Below, in pieces: positions 1 to 7,454 of a stretch of DNA of 38,601 nt. The notes beneath the pieces were generated by a model. The model was not told where the DNA came from. It did not search any database and saw only the letters and a list, made by a program, of their open reading frames with translations. Made by a program: the position numbers and the translations under genes. Source of the stretch: Eubacterium sp. MSJ-13 (lineage in GTDB: Bacteria; Bacillota; Clostridia; Lachnospirales; Lachnospiraceae); the NCBI RefSeq assembly GCF_018918235.1, contig NZ_JAHLQE010000140.1, forward strand, positions 1 to 38,601, in the 5' to 3' direction. Each line of letters opens with the position of its first letter. Position 1 is the first letter of the stretch.

Positions 1-56
1 GCAGCTAATAGTGTTATGAGCAAGTAGCAAAGCGGATTGCGAATATCCGCTTGACT
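1..56 (+). repeat. Structured intergenic repeat, copy A (cut by window edge)
   Basis: This is the 3' part of a repeat found four times in the window. It ends with the hairpin AGCGGAT (31-37), loop TGCGAAT, ATCCGCT (45-51), followed by TTGACT. The same block occurs at about 3865-3934 and 23182-23342, and inverted at about 1975-2130. The 5' portion would lie left of position 1. It sits directly upstream of the lipoprotein gene. Confidence 0.8.
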
Positions 57-109
57 TAAATGTATTGATAGTTTTGAAAATGTAAAAAATAGTTTAAGAA
101 GGTGAGAAT

Positions 110-1021
110 ATGCTGAATATAAAGAAATGTAGAAAGGTTCTTGGGGTATTTCTTATTATGTGCCTTGTGCTGTCAGGCTGTTCTAAGGAGAAGGAGGAGG
201 CAACTAATGATATAAGCTCGGTTAAACTGAAATCAAATCAGGAGATAGTAGCCTGCAAGATAACGGCAATATACGGAAATGAGATAGAGTATACCGTTGT
301 AAAGGAGCAGAGTGCATCGGATTCAGATTCAAAGAAAGGCAGGATGCCATCCGCAAGCGGAGCACCTGATATGAATGGTGGAAATTCGCAAGGCGGAGGA
401 GCACCTGACATGAACGGTGGGGATATGCCGCAGGGGAGTGGAGCACCTGATATGAACGGAGGAAATTCTCAGGGGGGAAGAACATCTGACAAGAATAGTG
501 GAAGTGATTCATCAGGAAACAACTCAGAATCAAAAAATAATTCGGACGCAAACATTGCTTCGGACTCCCAAAAAAGTGGACAGAGTGGCAATGGAAATGA
601 TATGTCAGCAGGTGGACCACCTGATATGAATGGTGGAGGAGATATGCCACAGGGTGGTGGGGCACCTGACATGAACGGTGGAAGTTCACAGGGTGGAGGA
701 GCACCCGATATGAATGGGGGAGATTCACAGTCGGAAAACAGCTCATCTGATAAAAACGACAGTCAGGATTCATCTTCAGGCAGTTCAGATAAAAAGTCGG
801 ATTCTGGTAGCAGCAAATCTTCAGACAAAAGCAGTAAAAAGATTTATACACTTACAGATGAGACAGGGAGTACGATGATACCTGTAGGAACAGATGTTAT
901 AACATCACTTGGAAAAACGACAACATTTTCAAGGCTTTCAAACGGAGATATCATAAAGATGATACTTGAGAAAGATTCAAGTGGTGAAAAGGTTGTTGTC
1001 GGTGTATGGATTGTTTCGTGA
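110..1021 (+). CDS. Lipoprotein with PDMNGG tandem repeats
   Basis: A predicted lipoprotein of 303 residues. The N-terminus has basic residues, a hydrophobic stretch (about 10-21) and the lipobox LSGC, which places the lipidated cysteine at residue 24. The centre, about residues 75-245, is low complexity. It contains six units of the type GAPDMNGG followed by a QGG- or QGS-like tail, separated by Ser/Asp/Asn/Lys-rich spacers. The last 60 or so residues, starting at KKIYTLTDETG, look like a small folded beta-rich domain. The start follows an AAGAAGGTGAG ribosome site. An ABC ATPase of the MacB/LolD type lies 120 bp downstream, so a role beside an export pump is plausible. Gly/Met/Pro-rich stretches of this flavour also occur in Firmicute efflux adaptors, but I do not recognise the domain and assign no function. 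The repeats are also near-repeats in DNA, so copy number may vary between strains. Confidence 0.85.
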   Translation: MLNIKKCRKVLGVFLIMCLVLSGCSKEKEEATNDISSVKLKSNQEIVACKITAIYGNEIEYTVVKEQSASDSDSKKGRMPSASGAPDMNGGNSQGGGAPDMNGGDMPQGSGAPDMNGGNSQGGRTSDKNSGSDSSGNNSESKNNSDANIASDSQKSGQSGNGNDMSAGGPPDMNGGGDMPQGGGAPDMNGGSSQGGGAPDMNGGDSQSENSSSDKNDSQDSSSGSSDKKSDSGSSKSSDKSSKKIYTLTDETGSTMIPVGTDVITSLGKTTTFSRLSNGDIIKMILEKDSSGEKVVVGVWIVS

Positions 1022-1041
1022 GCATAGAGTTTACTATGTAA

Positions 1042-1105
1042 TTGTGAAACTAATTATTATTGTATCAATTGCAAAATTTAACCATCAATTATGGCAGTTT
1101 CACAA
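1042..1105. promoter_or_regulatory. Inverted repeat in the leader of the ABC ATPase gene
   Basis: TTGTGAAACT at 1042-1051 and its perfect complement AGTTTCACAA at 1096-1105 enclose 44 bases, with a smaller dyad (CCAT...ATGG, 1082-1094) inside. It lies between the lipoprotein stop and the ATPase start, so it could be a leader hairpin or an operator. There is no T-run behind it, so a terminator is unlikely. Confidence 0.4.
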
Positions 1106-1141
1106 ATGCATAATAAAGCTTATATAGGAAAGGTGATTTTT

Positions 1142-1894
1142 ATGATAAAATTCAGGAAGAAAAAGACGGGTAAGGATATTGATAAAAAGAATGACGCTAA
1201 TCAACATAATGAGCATAAGATAGAGATTGTAAATGTTAATAAAACTTATGATATGGGCAGGGAGTCACTTCATGTTCTTAAAGATATCAATTTTACCGTT
1301 GACGAAGGTGAGTTTGTTGCCATTCTTGGTCCGTCGGGTTCTGGAAAGTCCACGCTTATGAATGTTATCGGCTGCATGGATCTTTTTGATGAAGGTGAAT
1401 ATTATCTTGACGGGCTTGCAATACATTCTATGAAAGAGAAGAAACTTACAAGTATCAGAAATGAAAAGATAGGTTTTATTTTTCAGAATTATCATCTGAT
1501 ACCTACATATACGGTTATCCAGAATGTTATAATGCCGCTTCTTATGAGAGGATATGAGCATGAAGAAGCACAGGAAATGTGCATGGATACTATAGAAATG
1601 CTCGGTCTTAAAGAAAGGATAAATCATAAACCAAATGAACTTTCAGGTGGTCAGAAACAGAGAGTTGCGATCGCCAGGGCATTGGTTGGAGAACCGGCAA
1701 TCCTTCTTGCAGATGAGCCAACAGGTGCATTAGACAGTAAAAGCGGTAAGGAAGTTCTGAAATTATTCAGAAAACTTAATGATATGGGAAACACTATAGT
1801 TATGATAACACATGACCTTGAGGTTGCGAAGGCGGCAAAAAGGGTGGTTAAGATTGTAGATGGTGAGATATTTGCTGTTCCAACGCAAGATTAA
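1142..1894 (+). CDS. ABC transporter ATPase, MacB/LolD type
   Basis: A 250-residue ATP-binding subunit of the family that drives MacB/FtsX-type permeases, which export peptides or lipoproteins or resist antimicrobial peptides. Visible motifs are Walker A GPSGSGKST (about 63-71), the Q-loop, the signature LSGGQKQR (about 167-174), Walker B with ADEPTGALD (catalytic region about 190-198) and the H-loop THD. The start at 1142 is preferred over an in-frame ATG at 1091, because only 1142 has a good ribosome site (AGGTG, six bases away) and the upstream codons are not family-like. The oddity is context. The permease that normally follows is absent: downstream is a structured repeat, then a nuclease-like gene. 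The preceding lipoprotein could be a partner. The ATPase may work with a permease elsewhere or be a relic of a broken operon. Confidence 0.9.
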   Translation: MIKFRKKKTGKDIDKKNDANQHNEHKIEIVNVNKTYDMGRESLHVLKDINFTVDEGEFVAILGPSGSGKSTLMNVIGCMDLFDEGEYYLDGLAIHSMKEKKLTSIRNEKIGFIFQNYHLIPTYTVIQNVIMPLLMRGYEHEEAQEMCMDTIEMLGLKERINHKPNELSGGQKQRVAIARALVGEPAILLADEPTGALDSKSGKEVLKLFRKLNDMGNTIVMITHDLEVAKAAKRVVKIVDGEIFAVPTQD

Positions 1895-1974
1895 TGTTTT
1901 CTGTCAAAAATTGAGTGTTATTGGTCGCACTATGATGAACAGTAACAATTGAGTATCTGTTATGTCTGTATGCG

Positions 1975-2130
1975 TAAAGTGGATATTCGCAATCCGCTCT
2001 GCTACTTGCTGATAACACTATTAGCTGCTATCGCAGCATATCAGAAGGGGTGCAACCCTCCTGATACAAGGAAAGTCCCCACCTCCACTTCTATTGCATA
2101 AAGCAATAAGTGGAGATGGGGATTTTCTTT
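1975..2130 (-). repeat. Structured intergenic repeat, copy B (inverted, full length)
   Basis: This is the longest copy, inverted relative to the others. Read on the + strand it has four hairpins: AGTGGAT/ATCCGCT (1979-1998), GCTGC/GCAGC (2024-2037), TATCAG...CTGATA with an inner AGGGG/CCCTC stem (2039-2066), and a very strong long hairpin (2077-2121). On the opposite strand the order matches the copy at 23182-23342. The region holds no gene. It fills most of the gap between the ABC ATPase and the first AAA/PD-(D/E)XK gene. Confidence 0.8.
2077..2130 (+). terminator. Strong hairpin plus T-run within repeat copy B
   Basis: CCCCACCTCCACTT (2077-2090) pairs with AAGTGGAGATGGGG (2108-2121) with one G-T wobble, and ATTGC pairs with GCAAT inside it. 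ATTTTCTTT follows at 2122-2130. On the + strand this should act as an intrinsic terminator for the ABC ATPase transcript and insulate the next gene. Confidence 0.7.
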
Positions 2131-2148
2131 GACAGTGTTAAATTACGA

Positions 2149-2177
2149 TTGACATTGTTTCACAACAAAAATATACT
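2149..2177 (+). promoter_or_regulatory. Sigma-A promoter of AAA/PD-(D/E)XK gene 1
   Basis: -35 TTGACA (2149-2154), a 17-base spacer, and -10 TATACT (2172-2177). The core, TTGACATT through AAAAATATACTA, is shared with the promoters of the two paralogues at 5336-5364 and 14876-14904. The leader to the start codon is only about 40 bases. Confidence 0.85.
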
Positions 2178-2222
2178 AAAGTTATGCAAAGGTAATATGA
2201 GATGAAATGAGGTGAATGTGGG

Positions 2223-3827
2223 ATGGGCATATATTTTAATCCGAATAATGAGAGCTTTACCTGTGATAAAAACAGCAGGATATATATAGATAAAACCGGG
2301 CTTTTGGAATATTTAAACAGTATGTTAGGAACAAATAGTAAATGTCTTGCGGTGAGTCATGCAAGACGTTTTGGAAAGTCCCATGCGGCAGGGATGATTG
2401 ATGCATACTATAGTCTTGGCTGTGACTCGACACAAATTTTTTGGGGGACAAAGATTTCTGAAAATGTTGATTATAAGAAATATATGAATAGATATAATGT
2501 GATACATTTGGATATTTCATCATTTTTTGATTCTTATAAAGAAAACATAGTGGAAAAAATAACAGAGTATATTTATAAAGATTTTAAAGAAACTTTCAAT
2601 GATGAGCTGAATTATCAGGATAGTTTAAACTATAATTTAATGGTCATATATCAGAAGACAAATATTCCGTTTGTGATAATTATTGATGAGTGGGATTGTG
2701 TTATCAGAAACAGTGATGACAAAGAATTGGTACATAAGTATCTGCAGTTTCTTCATTCGTTATTTAAATCAGAAGAATCGAGAGCTTTTTTGGCATTGGC
2801 ATATATAACAGGGATTTTACCGATTAAAAAAATCAGTGATGAGTCGGCTTTAAATAACTTTCGTGAATATACCATGTTAAAATCGAAACCTATTGGTAAA
2901 TATTACGGATTTACTGAAGATGAAGTAAAAGAGTTGTGCAAAGAGTATGATATGGATTTTGAAACAGTAAAAGCCTGGTACAATGGATATTTGATAGATG
3001 GAGTTCATATGTATAATCCAAATTCTGTTGTACAGTCTATGATGGATCATGACTATGATTCCTATTGGAGAAATACATCTTCTTTTGCATCAATTAACAC
3101 ATTTATAACTATGAATTATGCAGGACTTAAGGATGACATCATGAAGATGCTTGCGGGAGGGAAAGTCAGGGTAAATCCAAATACATTTCAAAATGATTTT
3201 TCAACTATTGCGTCAAAGGATGATGCTTTAACGGCATTGATACATCTCGGATATCTGGGATATGATGCGGAAAGAAAGAGTGCATATGTGCCGAATTACG
3301 AGGTGGCAACGGCATTTGAATTAGCATTGCAGACAGGTGGATGGGACGAGATTGCAAAGGCAATTTCAACTTGTGATGAACTGCTATTTGAAACTATAGA
3401 TAAAAATGCAGAAAGAGTGGCGGAATTGATAGAGCTTGCACATGACACTTATACATCAGTTTTAAAATACAATGATGAAAATTCTTTAAGCTGTGTTCTT
3501 ACAATGGCATATTTTACTGCACCGGGATATTATAATATTGTTCGTGAGATGCCTGCCGGAAAAGGATTTGCCGATTTTGTTTTTATTCCAAGGTCTAATG
3601 CAGGATTTAGACCAGCTATGGTTGTAGAGTTAAAGTATAACAAGTCGGCAGACACAGCAATTAAACAGATAAAGGAAAACAGATATCATGGTGCGTTGTC
3701 AGGATATAGTGATAAGATACTGCTTGTCGGAATAAGTTATGATGCAAACGGAAGAGATAAGAAGCATCATAGCTGCGTTATAGAGGAAATAGACTGTTGT
3801 CGAAAATTGGATCATGGTTTAAATTGA
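2223..3827 (+). CDS. AAA-ATPase-like / PD-(D/E)XK nuclease protein, paralogue 1
   Basis: A 534-residue protein of the widespread AAA-ATPase-like plus PD-(D/E)XK (PDDEXK_9-type) family, whose biological role is not established. The N-terminal P-loop is ARRFGKS (K52). Walker B is the hydrophobic run ending in DEWD (D155, E156). The C-terminal nuclease fold is marked by GFADF (D451), ELK (E469, K471) and Q482, so the usual metal-binding and catalytic residues are all present. The start has a GAGGTG ribosome site, and the opening residues match both paralogues. The gene is monocistronic, with its own promoter and a terminator-like repeat in front. It differs from the other two copies mostly between Walker A and Walker B (about residues 90-150) and at the extreme C-terminus, while about 270-520 is nearly the same in all three. 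It is flanked by oppositely oriented copies of the structured repeat. Confidence 0.93.
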   Translation: MGIYFNPNNESFTCDKNSRIYIDKTGLLEYLNSMLGTNSKCLAVSHARRFGKSHAAGMIDAYYSLGCDSTQIFWGTKISENVDYKKYMNRYNVIHLDISSFFDSYKENIVEKITEYIYKDFKETFNDELNYQDSLNYNLMVIYQKTNIPFVIIIDEWDCVIRNSDDKELVHKYLQFLHSLFKSEESRAFLALAYITGILPIKKISDESALNNFREYTMLKSKPIGKYYGFTEDEVKELCKEYDMDFETVKAWYNGYLIDGVHMYNPNSVVQSMMDHDYDSYWRNTSSFASINTFITMNYAGLKDDIMKMLAGGKVRVNPNTFQNDFSTIASKDDALTALIHLGYLGYDAERKSAYVPNYEVATAFELALQTGGWDEIAKAISTCDELLFETIDKNAERVAELIELAHDTYTSVLKYNDENSLSCVLTMAYFTAPGYYNIVREMPAGKGFADFVFIPRSNAGFRPAMVVELKYNKSADTAIKQIKENRYHGALSGYSDKILLVGISYDANGRDKKHHSCVIEEIDCCRKLDHGLN

Positions 3828-3864
3828 CTTTAGGCGTGTGTAGATTTACTCTGATTATATTAAC

Positions 3865-3934
3865 AGATATCTGCGAGATCAGCTAATAATGTTATGAGCA
3901 AGTAGCAGGGCGGATTGCGAATATCCGCTTGACA
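3865..3934 (+). repeat. Structured intergenic repeat, copy C (partial)
   Basis: This matches the 3' half of the element: the GATAT...CTGCGA region, AGCTAATAATGTTATGAGCA, then the hairpin GGCGGAT/ATCCGCT (3909-3929), ending in TTGACA. The long GC-rich hairpin of the full copies is missing. It lies 38 bp after AAA/PD-(D/E)XK gene 1 and just upstream of the solute-binding-like gene. Confidence 0.75.
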
Positions 3935-4006
3935 TGTAAGTTGGTCTGCAAAAGAGTATATTCGCTGGTATTTATTATTATTAACGAAAGGAATAACATC
4001 TACACC

Positions 4007-5200
4007 ATGAAAAAAAATATAATTGTCGTTGTTTTTTATTTATGTCTTGTCGTAATAATCGTTACATCATTTTGCAAAAATAAAAATGACAGTGAGAGTG
4101 AAAAGATTACATATTCACAAGTGAAGCAGTCTGATATAAAAATTAAGGATGATAATGAAACTGGGACACAAAAGATATTACATATAAAAGGTGATGTGTC
4201 AAAAAATCTGTCACCTTTTGTTTATTATACAAAGGCTGACAGGTATATATTGGATAAGTGTTATATAAATATATATAACGAATTAAAAAAGATACAGTCA
4301 AAATCAGGTTCGGACTATTTTGAGAGTATCGACAGCGACAGCCGTTATACTAAAAAAGATAAAAAGAAAAACGGAAAAAAGATAACAACATATACGATAA
4401 GGCTCAAAGAAGGAATAAAAACGGCAGCAGGCACGACGATAACGGCTGATGACCTGATGTTTAATTATTATCTTAGGACTGACAGTTCATATGAAGCCTC
4501 TGACAGTGTTTATAAATGTAATATTGCAGGGCTTTTAAATTATCAGACAGGCTGTGATGACAGTGGCAGGGCAAAGAAAATATATGATTCAAAAATAAAG
4601 AAGCCATCGGCTGGGATTAAAAATAAAATAAGAACAAAAATAATATATCCCGAAATAAAAGAAGCATTTGAATGGACAAGTTCACTTTACAGGGATAAAA
4701 CTTACTCTTACATAACAGACAAATATCCGAGGACAAGGGATTTGTTTGTTTATTTTTTTGCATTAGATCCAAAATATAAAGCCAAAAAGAAAGATGCCAA
4801 AAAAGTTATAAAACAGGTGGCAGCCCAGTATGGCTGGGATTATAAAAAACTTGGCAAAGTGACAGGGAAAGATTACAATGCCCAGGTCAAAAGAATCGCA
4901 CTTAATGAAGCCGGCAAAAAGTCTGCATCAGGAAAGCAGCGTATAAACGGGATTATAAAGATTGACAGTTATACGATACAGATACAGGTATATGAGAAAA
5001 CTTCACAGAAAGATCTGTTTGATTTTTACATAGTCCCACTTGCAAAGTGGGGGGATGTGCAGTATTTTGATTCAAATTATAAGTGGGGAGTAAAGAAAAC
5101 AAAGGCGTATGAAATAATAAAAAAGGAAAATGTGACGGGTGATGAGACAGGTGGATATGTGATTGAGAAAAAAGAGCCGTATGAACTTGTGGAGAGATAA
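4007..5200 (+). CDS. Family 5 solute-binding-like protein, C-terminally short
   Basis: A 397-residue exported protein resembling the N-terminal part of extracellular family 5 (oligopeptide/dipeptide type) ABC solute-binding proteins. The key segments are ILHIKGDVSKNLSPF, then TTYTIRLKEGIKTAAGTTIT with ADDLMFNY after it, equivalent to the family block 'y-f-L-r-dGv-fsdG-pltAdDv-fs'. Full proteins usually run 500-600 residues. This one stops just after GGYVIEKKE, which looks like the 'GtGPYk' block near mid-protein, so the second half is missing. The N-terminus is a hydrophobic signal or anchor (about 4-22) with a cysteine but no good lipobox. The start at 4007 follows AAAGGA at a rather long spacing; an upstream in-frame start at 3929 lies at the repeat edge and is less likely. 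There are no permease or ATPase genes nearby. It may be a degraded orphan, since it lies between two near-identical nuclease genes. Confidence 0.7.
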   Translation: MKKNIIVVVFYLCLVVIIVTSFCKNKNDSESEKITYSQVKQSDIKIKDDNETGTQKILHIKGDVSKNLSPFVYYTKADRYILDKCYINIYNELKKIQSKSGSDYFESIDSDSRYTKKDKKKNGKKITTYTIRLKEGIKTAAGTTITADDLMFNYYLRTDSSYEASDSVYKCNIAGLLNYQTGCDDSGRAKKIYDSKIKKPSAGIKNKIRTKIIYPEIKEAFEWTSSLYRDKTYSYITDKYPRTRDLFVYFFALDPKYKAKKKDAKKVIKQVAAQYGWDYKKLGKVTGKDYNAQVKRIALNEAGKKSASGKQRINGIIKIDSYTIQIQVYEKTSQKDLFDFYIVPLAKWGDVQYFDSNYKWGVKKTKAYEIIKKENVTGDETGGYVIEKKEPYELVER

Positions 5201-5508
5201 GTTAAAGAGTGACCGTTCCTGTTCGTCTGTACGCTTGCAATAATAAGTTGATTGCGACAGGGGTGAAAATTAGCATAAAATTTTATTCGGATAAACAAAA
5301 ATAGAAAAGGATACCACTTTGTATTAAAAATGCGATTGACATTGTTTTGGAATAAAAATATACTAATGGTAAATAAAGTCGTAGTATTAAGTATTGCTAT
5401 TTGCAATAAAGTGAAAAACACATAGTAATGCAGTAATTTATAGCTGTGGAGGCATTTGGGGACAAAATTTTTGGGATACCAACATTATATAGATGAGGTG
5501 AATGTAAG
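5201..5508. other. Intergenic stretch before AAA/PD-(D/E)XK gene 2
   Basis: I see no gene here. It contains the promoter at 5336-5364 and a leader of about 140 bases. No clear terminator for the solute-binding-like gene is visible, and I found no recognisable remnant of its missing half. Confidence 0.5.
5336..5364 (+). promoter_or_regulatory. Sigma-A promoter of AAA/PD-(D/E)XK gene 2
   Basis: -35 TTGACA (5336-5341), 17-base spacer, -10 TATACT (5359-5364), with the same core as its two paralogues. It implies a leader of roughly 140 bases before the start codon. The AGTAATTTAT block within it also recurs in the leader of gene 3. Confidence 0.85.
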
Positions 5509-7104
5509 ATGGGTGTATATTTTAATCCGAGTAATGCAAGTTTTAAAAAGGACAGGAATTATAAGATTTATGTAGATAAAACAGGGTTATTAGATTATCT
5601 CAATGAACTGCTTGAAACACCGAGAAATTGTCTTGCAGTGAGCCATGCAAGACGATTTGGAAAGTCCCATGCAGCAGGGATGATAGATGCATACTATAGT
5701 CTTGGCTGCGACTCGACAGAGATTTTTGATGGCACAAAGATTTCTGAGAGTACGGATTATAAAAAATATATGAACAAATATAATGTTATTCATCTGGATA
5801 TAGCATCAGTTTGGGATTTTCATAAAGAGGATTTGGTGGAGTCTATAAAAGAGCGTGTATGTAATGATTTTAAAGGGGAGTGTGGTGATACATTAGATTA
5901 TGATAAGGATTTTTATCTGTTGATTTATGATATTTATAAAAAGACAAATATTCCTTTCGTAATAATTATTGATGAGTGGGATTGTGTTATCAGAAATAGT
6001 AATGACAAAGAGCTGGTACATAAGTATTTACAGTTTCTTCACTCGTTGTTTAAATCGGAGGAGTCAAAGCCATTTCTTGCACTGGCATATATTACGGGGA
6101 TTTTGCCGATAAAGAAGATTAAAGATGAGTCGGCACTTAACAATTTCAGTGAATATACGATGTTAAAATCAAGGCCAATAACGAAATATTATGGGTTTAC
6201 GGAAAATGAAGTTAGAGAATTATGCAAACGGTTTGATATGGATTTTGAGAGCACAAAAGCATGGTACAATGGATATTTGATTGATGGTATTCATATGTAT
6301 AATCCAAACTCTGTGTCTATGGCAATGGAGAGAAGTGATTTTGACTCTTATTGGAGAAATACATCTTCATTTGCATCAATAAATACATTTATTACGATGA
6401 ATTATGCAGGACTAAAGGACGATATTATGAAGATGCTTGCAGGTGGAAAAGTCATGATAAATCCAAATACATTTCAAAATGATTTTTCAACTATTGCATC
6501 AAAGGATGATGCTTTAACGGCATTGATACATTTAGGTTATCTCGGATATGATGCGGACAGAAAGAGTGCATATGTGCCAAACTATGAGGTAGCAACTGCA
6601 TTTGAGCTTGCCTTACAGACAGGGGAGTGGAGTGAGATTGCAAAGGCGATTTCAACCTGTGATGAATTATTGTTTGAAACCATAGATGGAAATGCGGACA
6701 GAGTTGCCGAACTTATAGAGCTTGCTCATGATACTTACACATCAATTTTAAAATACAATGATGAAAATTCGCTTAGCTGTGTTCTTACAATGGCATACTT
6801 TACGGCACCGGGATATTATAACATTGTTCGTGAGATGCCTGCCGGAAAAGGGTTTGCAGATTTTGTTTTTATTCCGAGGTCTAATGCGGGATTCAGACCG
6901 GCAATGGTCGTGGAATTAAAATATAATAAATCGGCAGATACTGCTATAAGACAGATAAAAGAAAACAGGTATCATGGTGCATTGTCAGGATATAGTGATA
7001 AAATTCTGCTCGTTGGGATAAGCTATGATGCGGAAGGAAAAGATAAAAAACATCATACATGTGTTATAGAGGAGATAAATGGTATTGACACAGACATACG
7101 ATAA
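5509..7104 (+). CDS. AAA-ATPase-like / PD-(D/E)XK nuclease protein, paralogue 2
   Basis: A 531-residue paralogue with the same architecture as the gene at 2223. It has the P-loop ARRFGKS (K52), Walker B DEWD (D155, E156), nuclease D451, ELK and the downstream Gln, all intact. The start is set by a GAGGTG site and the shared opening MGVYFNP. In the segment between Walker A and Walker B it is almost the same as paralogue 3 (VWDFHKEDL, then DYDKDFYLLIYDIYKKTN) and unlike paralogue 1. In a block around 6461-6531 its DNA is nearly identical to paralogue 1 (3176-3246) and unlike paralogue 3, as expected from patchwork gene conversion. It is monocistronic with its own promoter. The product is probably cytosolic because no signal or membrane segment is seen. 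The function is unproven; roles in DNA processing or defence are speculation. Confidence 0.93.
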   Translation: MGVYFNPSNASFKKDRNYKIYVDKTGLLDYLNELLETPRNCLAVSHARRFGKSHAAGMIDAYYSLGCDSTEIFDGTKISESTDYKKYMNKYNVIHLDIASVWDFHKEDLVESIKERVCNDFKGECGDTLDYDKDFYLLIYDIYKKTNIPFVIIIDEWDCVIRNSNDKELVHKYLQFLHSLFKSEESKPFLALAYITGILPIKKIKDESALNNFSEYTMLKSRPITKYYGFTENEVRELCKRFDMDFESTKAWYNGYLIDGIHMYNPNSVSMAMERSDFDSYWRNTSSFASINTFITMNYAGLKDDIMKMLAGGKVMINPNTFQNDFSTIASKDDALTALIHLGYLGYDADRKSAYVPNYEVATAFELALQTGEWSEIAKAISTCDELLFETIDGNADRVAELIELAHDTYTSILKYNDENSLSCVLTMAYFTAPGYYNIVREMPAGKGFADFVFIPRSNAGFRPAMVVELKYNKSADTAIRQIKENRYHGALSGYSDKILLVGISYDAEGKDKKHHTCVIEEINGIDTDIR

Positions 7105-7155
7105 AGCGGAAAATGATAAAAATAACAACATACAGTAATCTTAATAGTGTACAGT

Positions 7156-7200
7156 GAACAGAATATTTCAAAATGGTATAATGGTAGAAATATTCTGTTC
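7156..7200 (+). terminator. Perfect 14-bp hairpin after AAA/PD-(D/E)XK gene 2
   Basis: GAACAGAATATTTC (7156-7169) and GAAATATTCTGTTC (7187-7200) are perfect complements around a 17-base loop that contains TATAAT. AGATTTGTATTTT follows, which is only moderately T-rich. It is probably a terminator for the gene ending at 7104, although an operator cannot be excluded. Confidence 0.5.
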
Positions 7201-7214
7201 AGATTTGTATTTTG

Positions 7215-7315
7215 AGAGGCTGTTGCATTAATGAAAAATCGTACATGATATAGAGGTAGTTACTATAATAAAACATCTATATCCTGTATGAAATTTTCTT
7301 ATTGCGACAGTCTCT
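7215..7315. mobile_element. Palindromic MITE-like element, about 100 bp
   Basis: Two imperfectly complementary arms of about 43 bases (7215-7257 and 7273-7315) surround a short loop. The outer ends are AGAGGCTGTTGCATTAA and, on the other strand, AGAGACTGTCGCAATAA. Ends of the type GAGGCTGTTGCA are common on insertion-sequence termini. No transposase is encoded. The right arm runs into a T-run (7315-7319), so transcripts may also end here. Confidence 0.55.
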
Positions 7316-7360
7316 TTTTATGTTATAGGAAAATGCTCGTAATGTAGAGGAAAACCAACG

Positions 7361-7411
7361 ATAATTGCGAAGCAATTCTTGGAGGGCAAAACGCTGGTTT
7401 TGCCCTTTTTT
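7361..7411 (+). terminator. Tandem hairpins with T-run upstream of padR
   Basis: A small hairpin AATTGC-gaa-GCAATT is followed by GGGCAAAAC (7384-7392), loop GCTG, GTTTTGCCC (7397-7405) and TTTTTT. This is a convincing intrinsic terminator that closes the upstream region. A related hairpin (AGCAAAAT-gcag-ATTTTGCT, preceded by a similar CTTGRAGG) lies at 25564-25583. Confidence 0.75.
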
Positions 7412-7454
7412 GCTGAACTGTTATATTTCTTTTAAAAAACTATAAATCTCATAC

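Noticed and set aside
51-80. TTGACT/TTGACA at the 3' end of the structured repeat as a -35 box (also at 3929 and 23338)
   Set aside because: No -10 hexamer at 16-18 bases is convincing in any of the copies, so I do not call promoters there.
222-851. Minus-strand reading frame of about 209 codons opposite the lipoprotein gene
   Set aside because: It exists because the repeated GGN codons of the lipoprotein lack stops on the other strand. Its product is Cys/His/Ser-rich with no recognisable pattern or ribosome site.
7384-7405. Possible riboswitch upstream of padR
   Set aside because: The structure is a plain terminator with a small hairpin before it, and the padR promoter lies downstream, so it is not in the padR leader.
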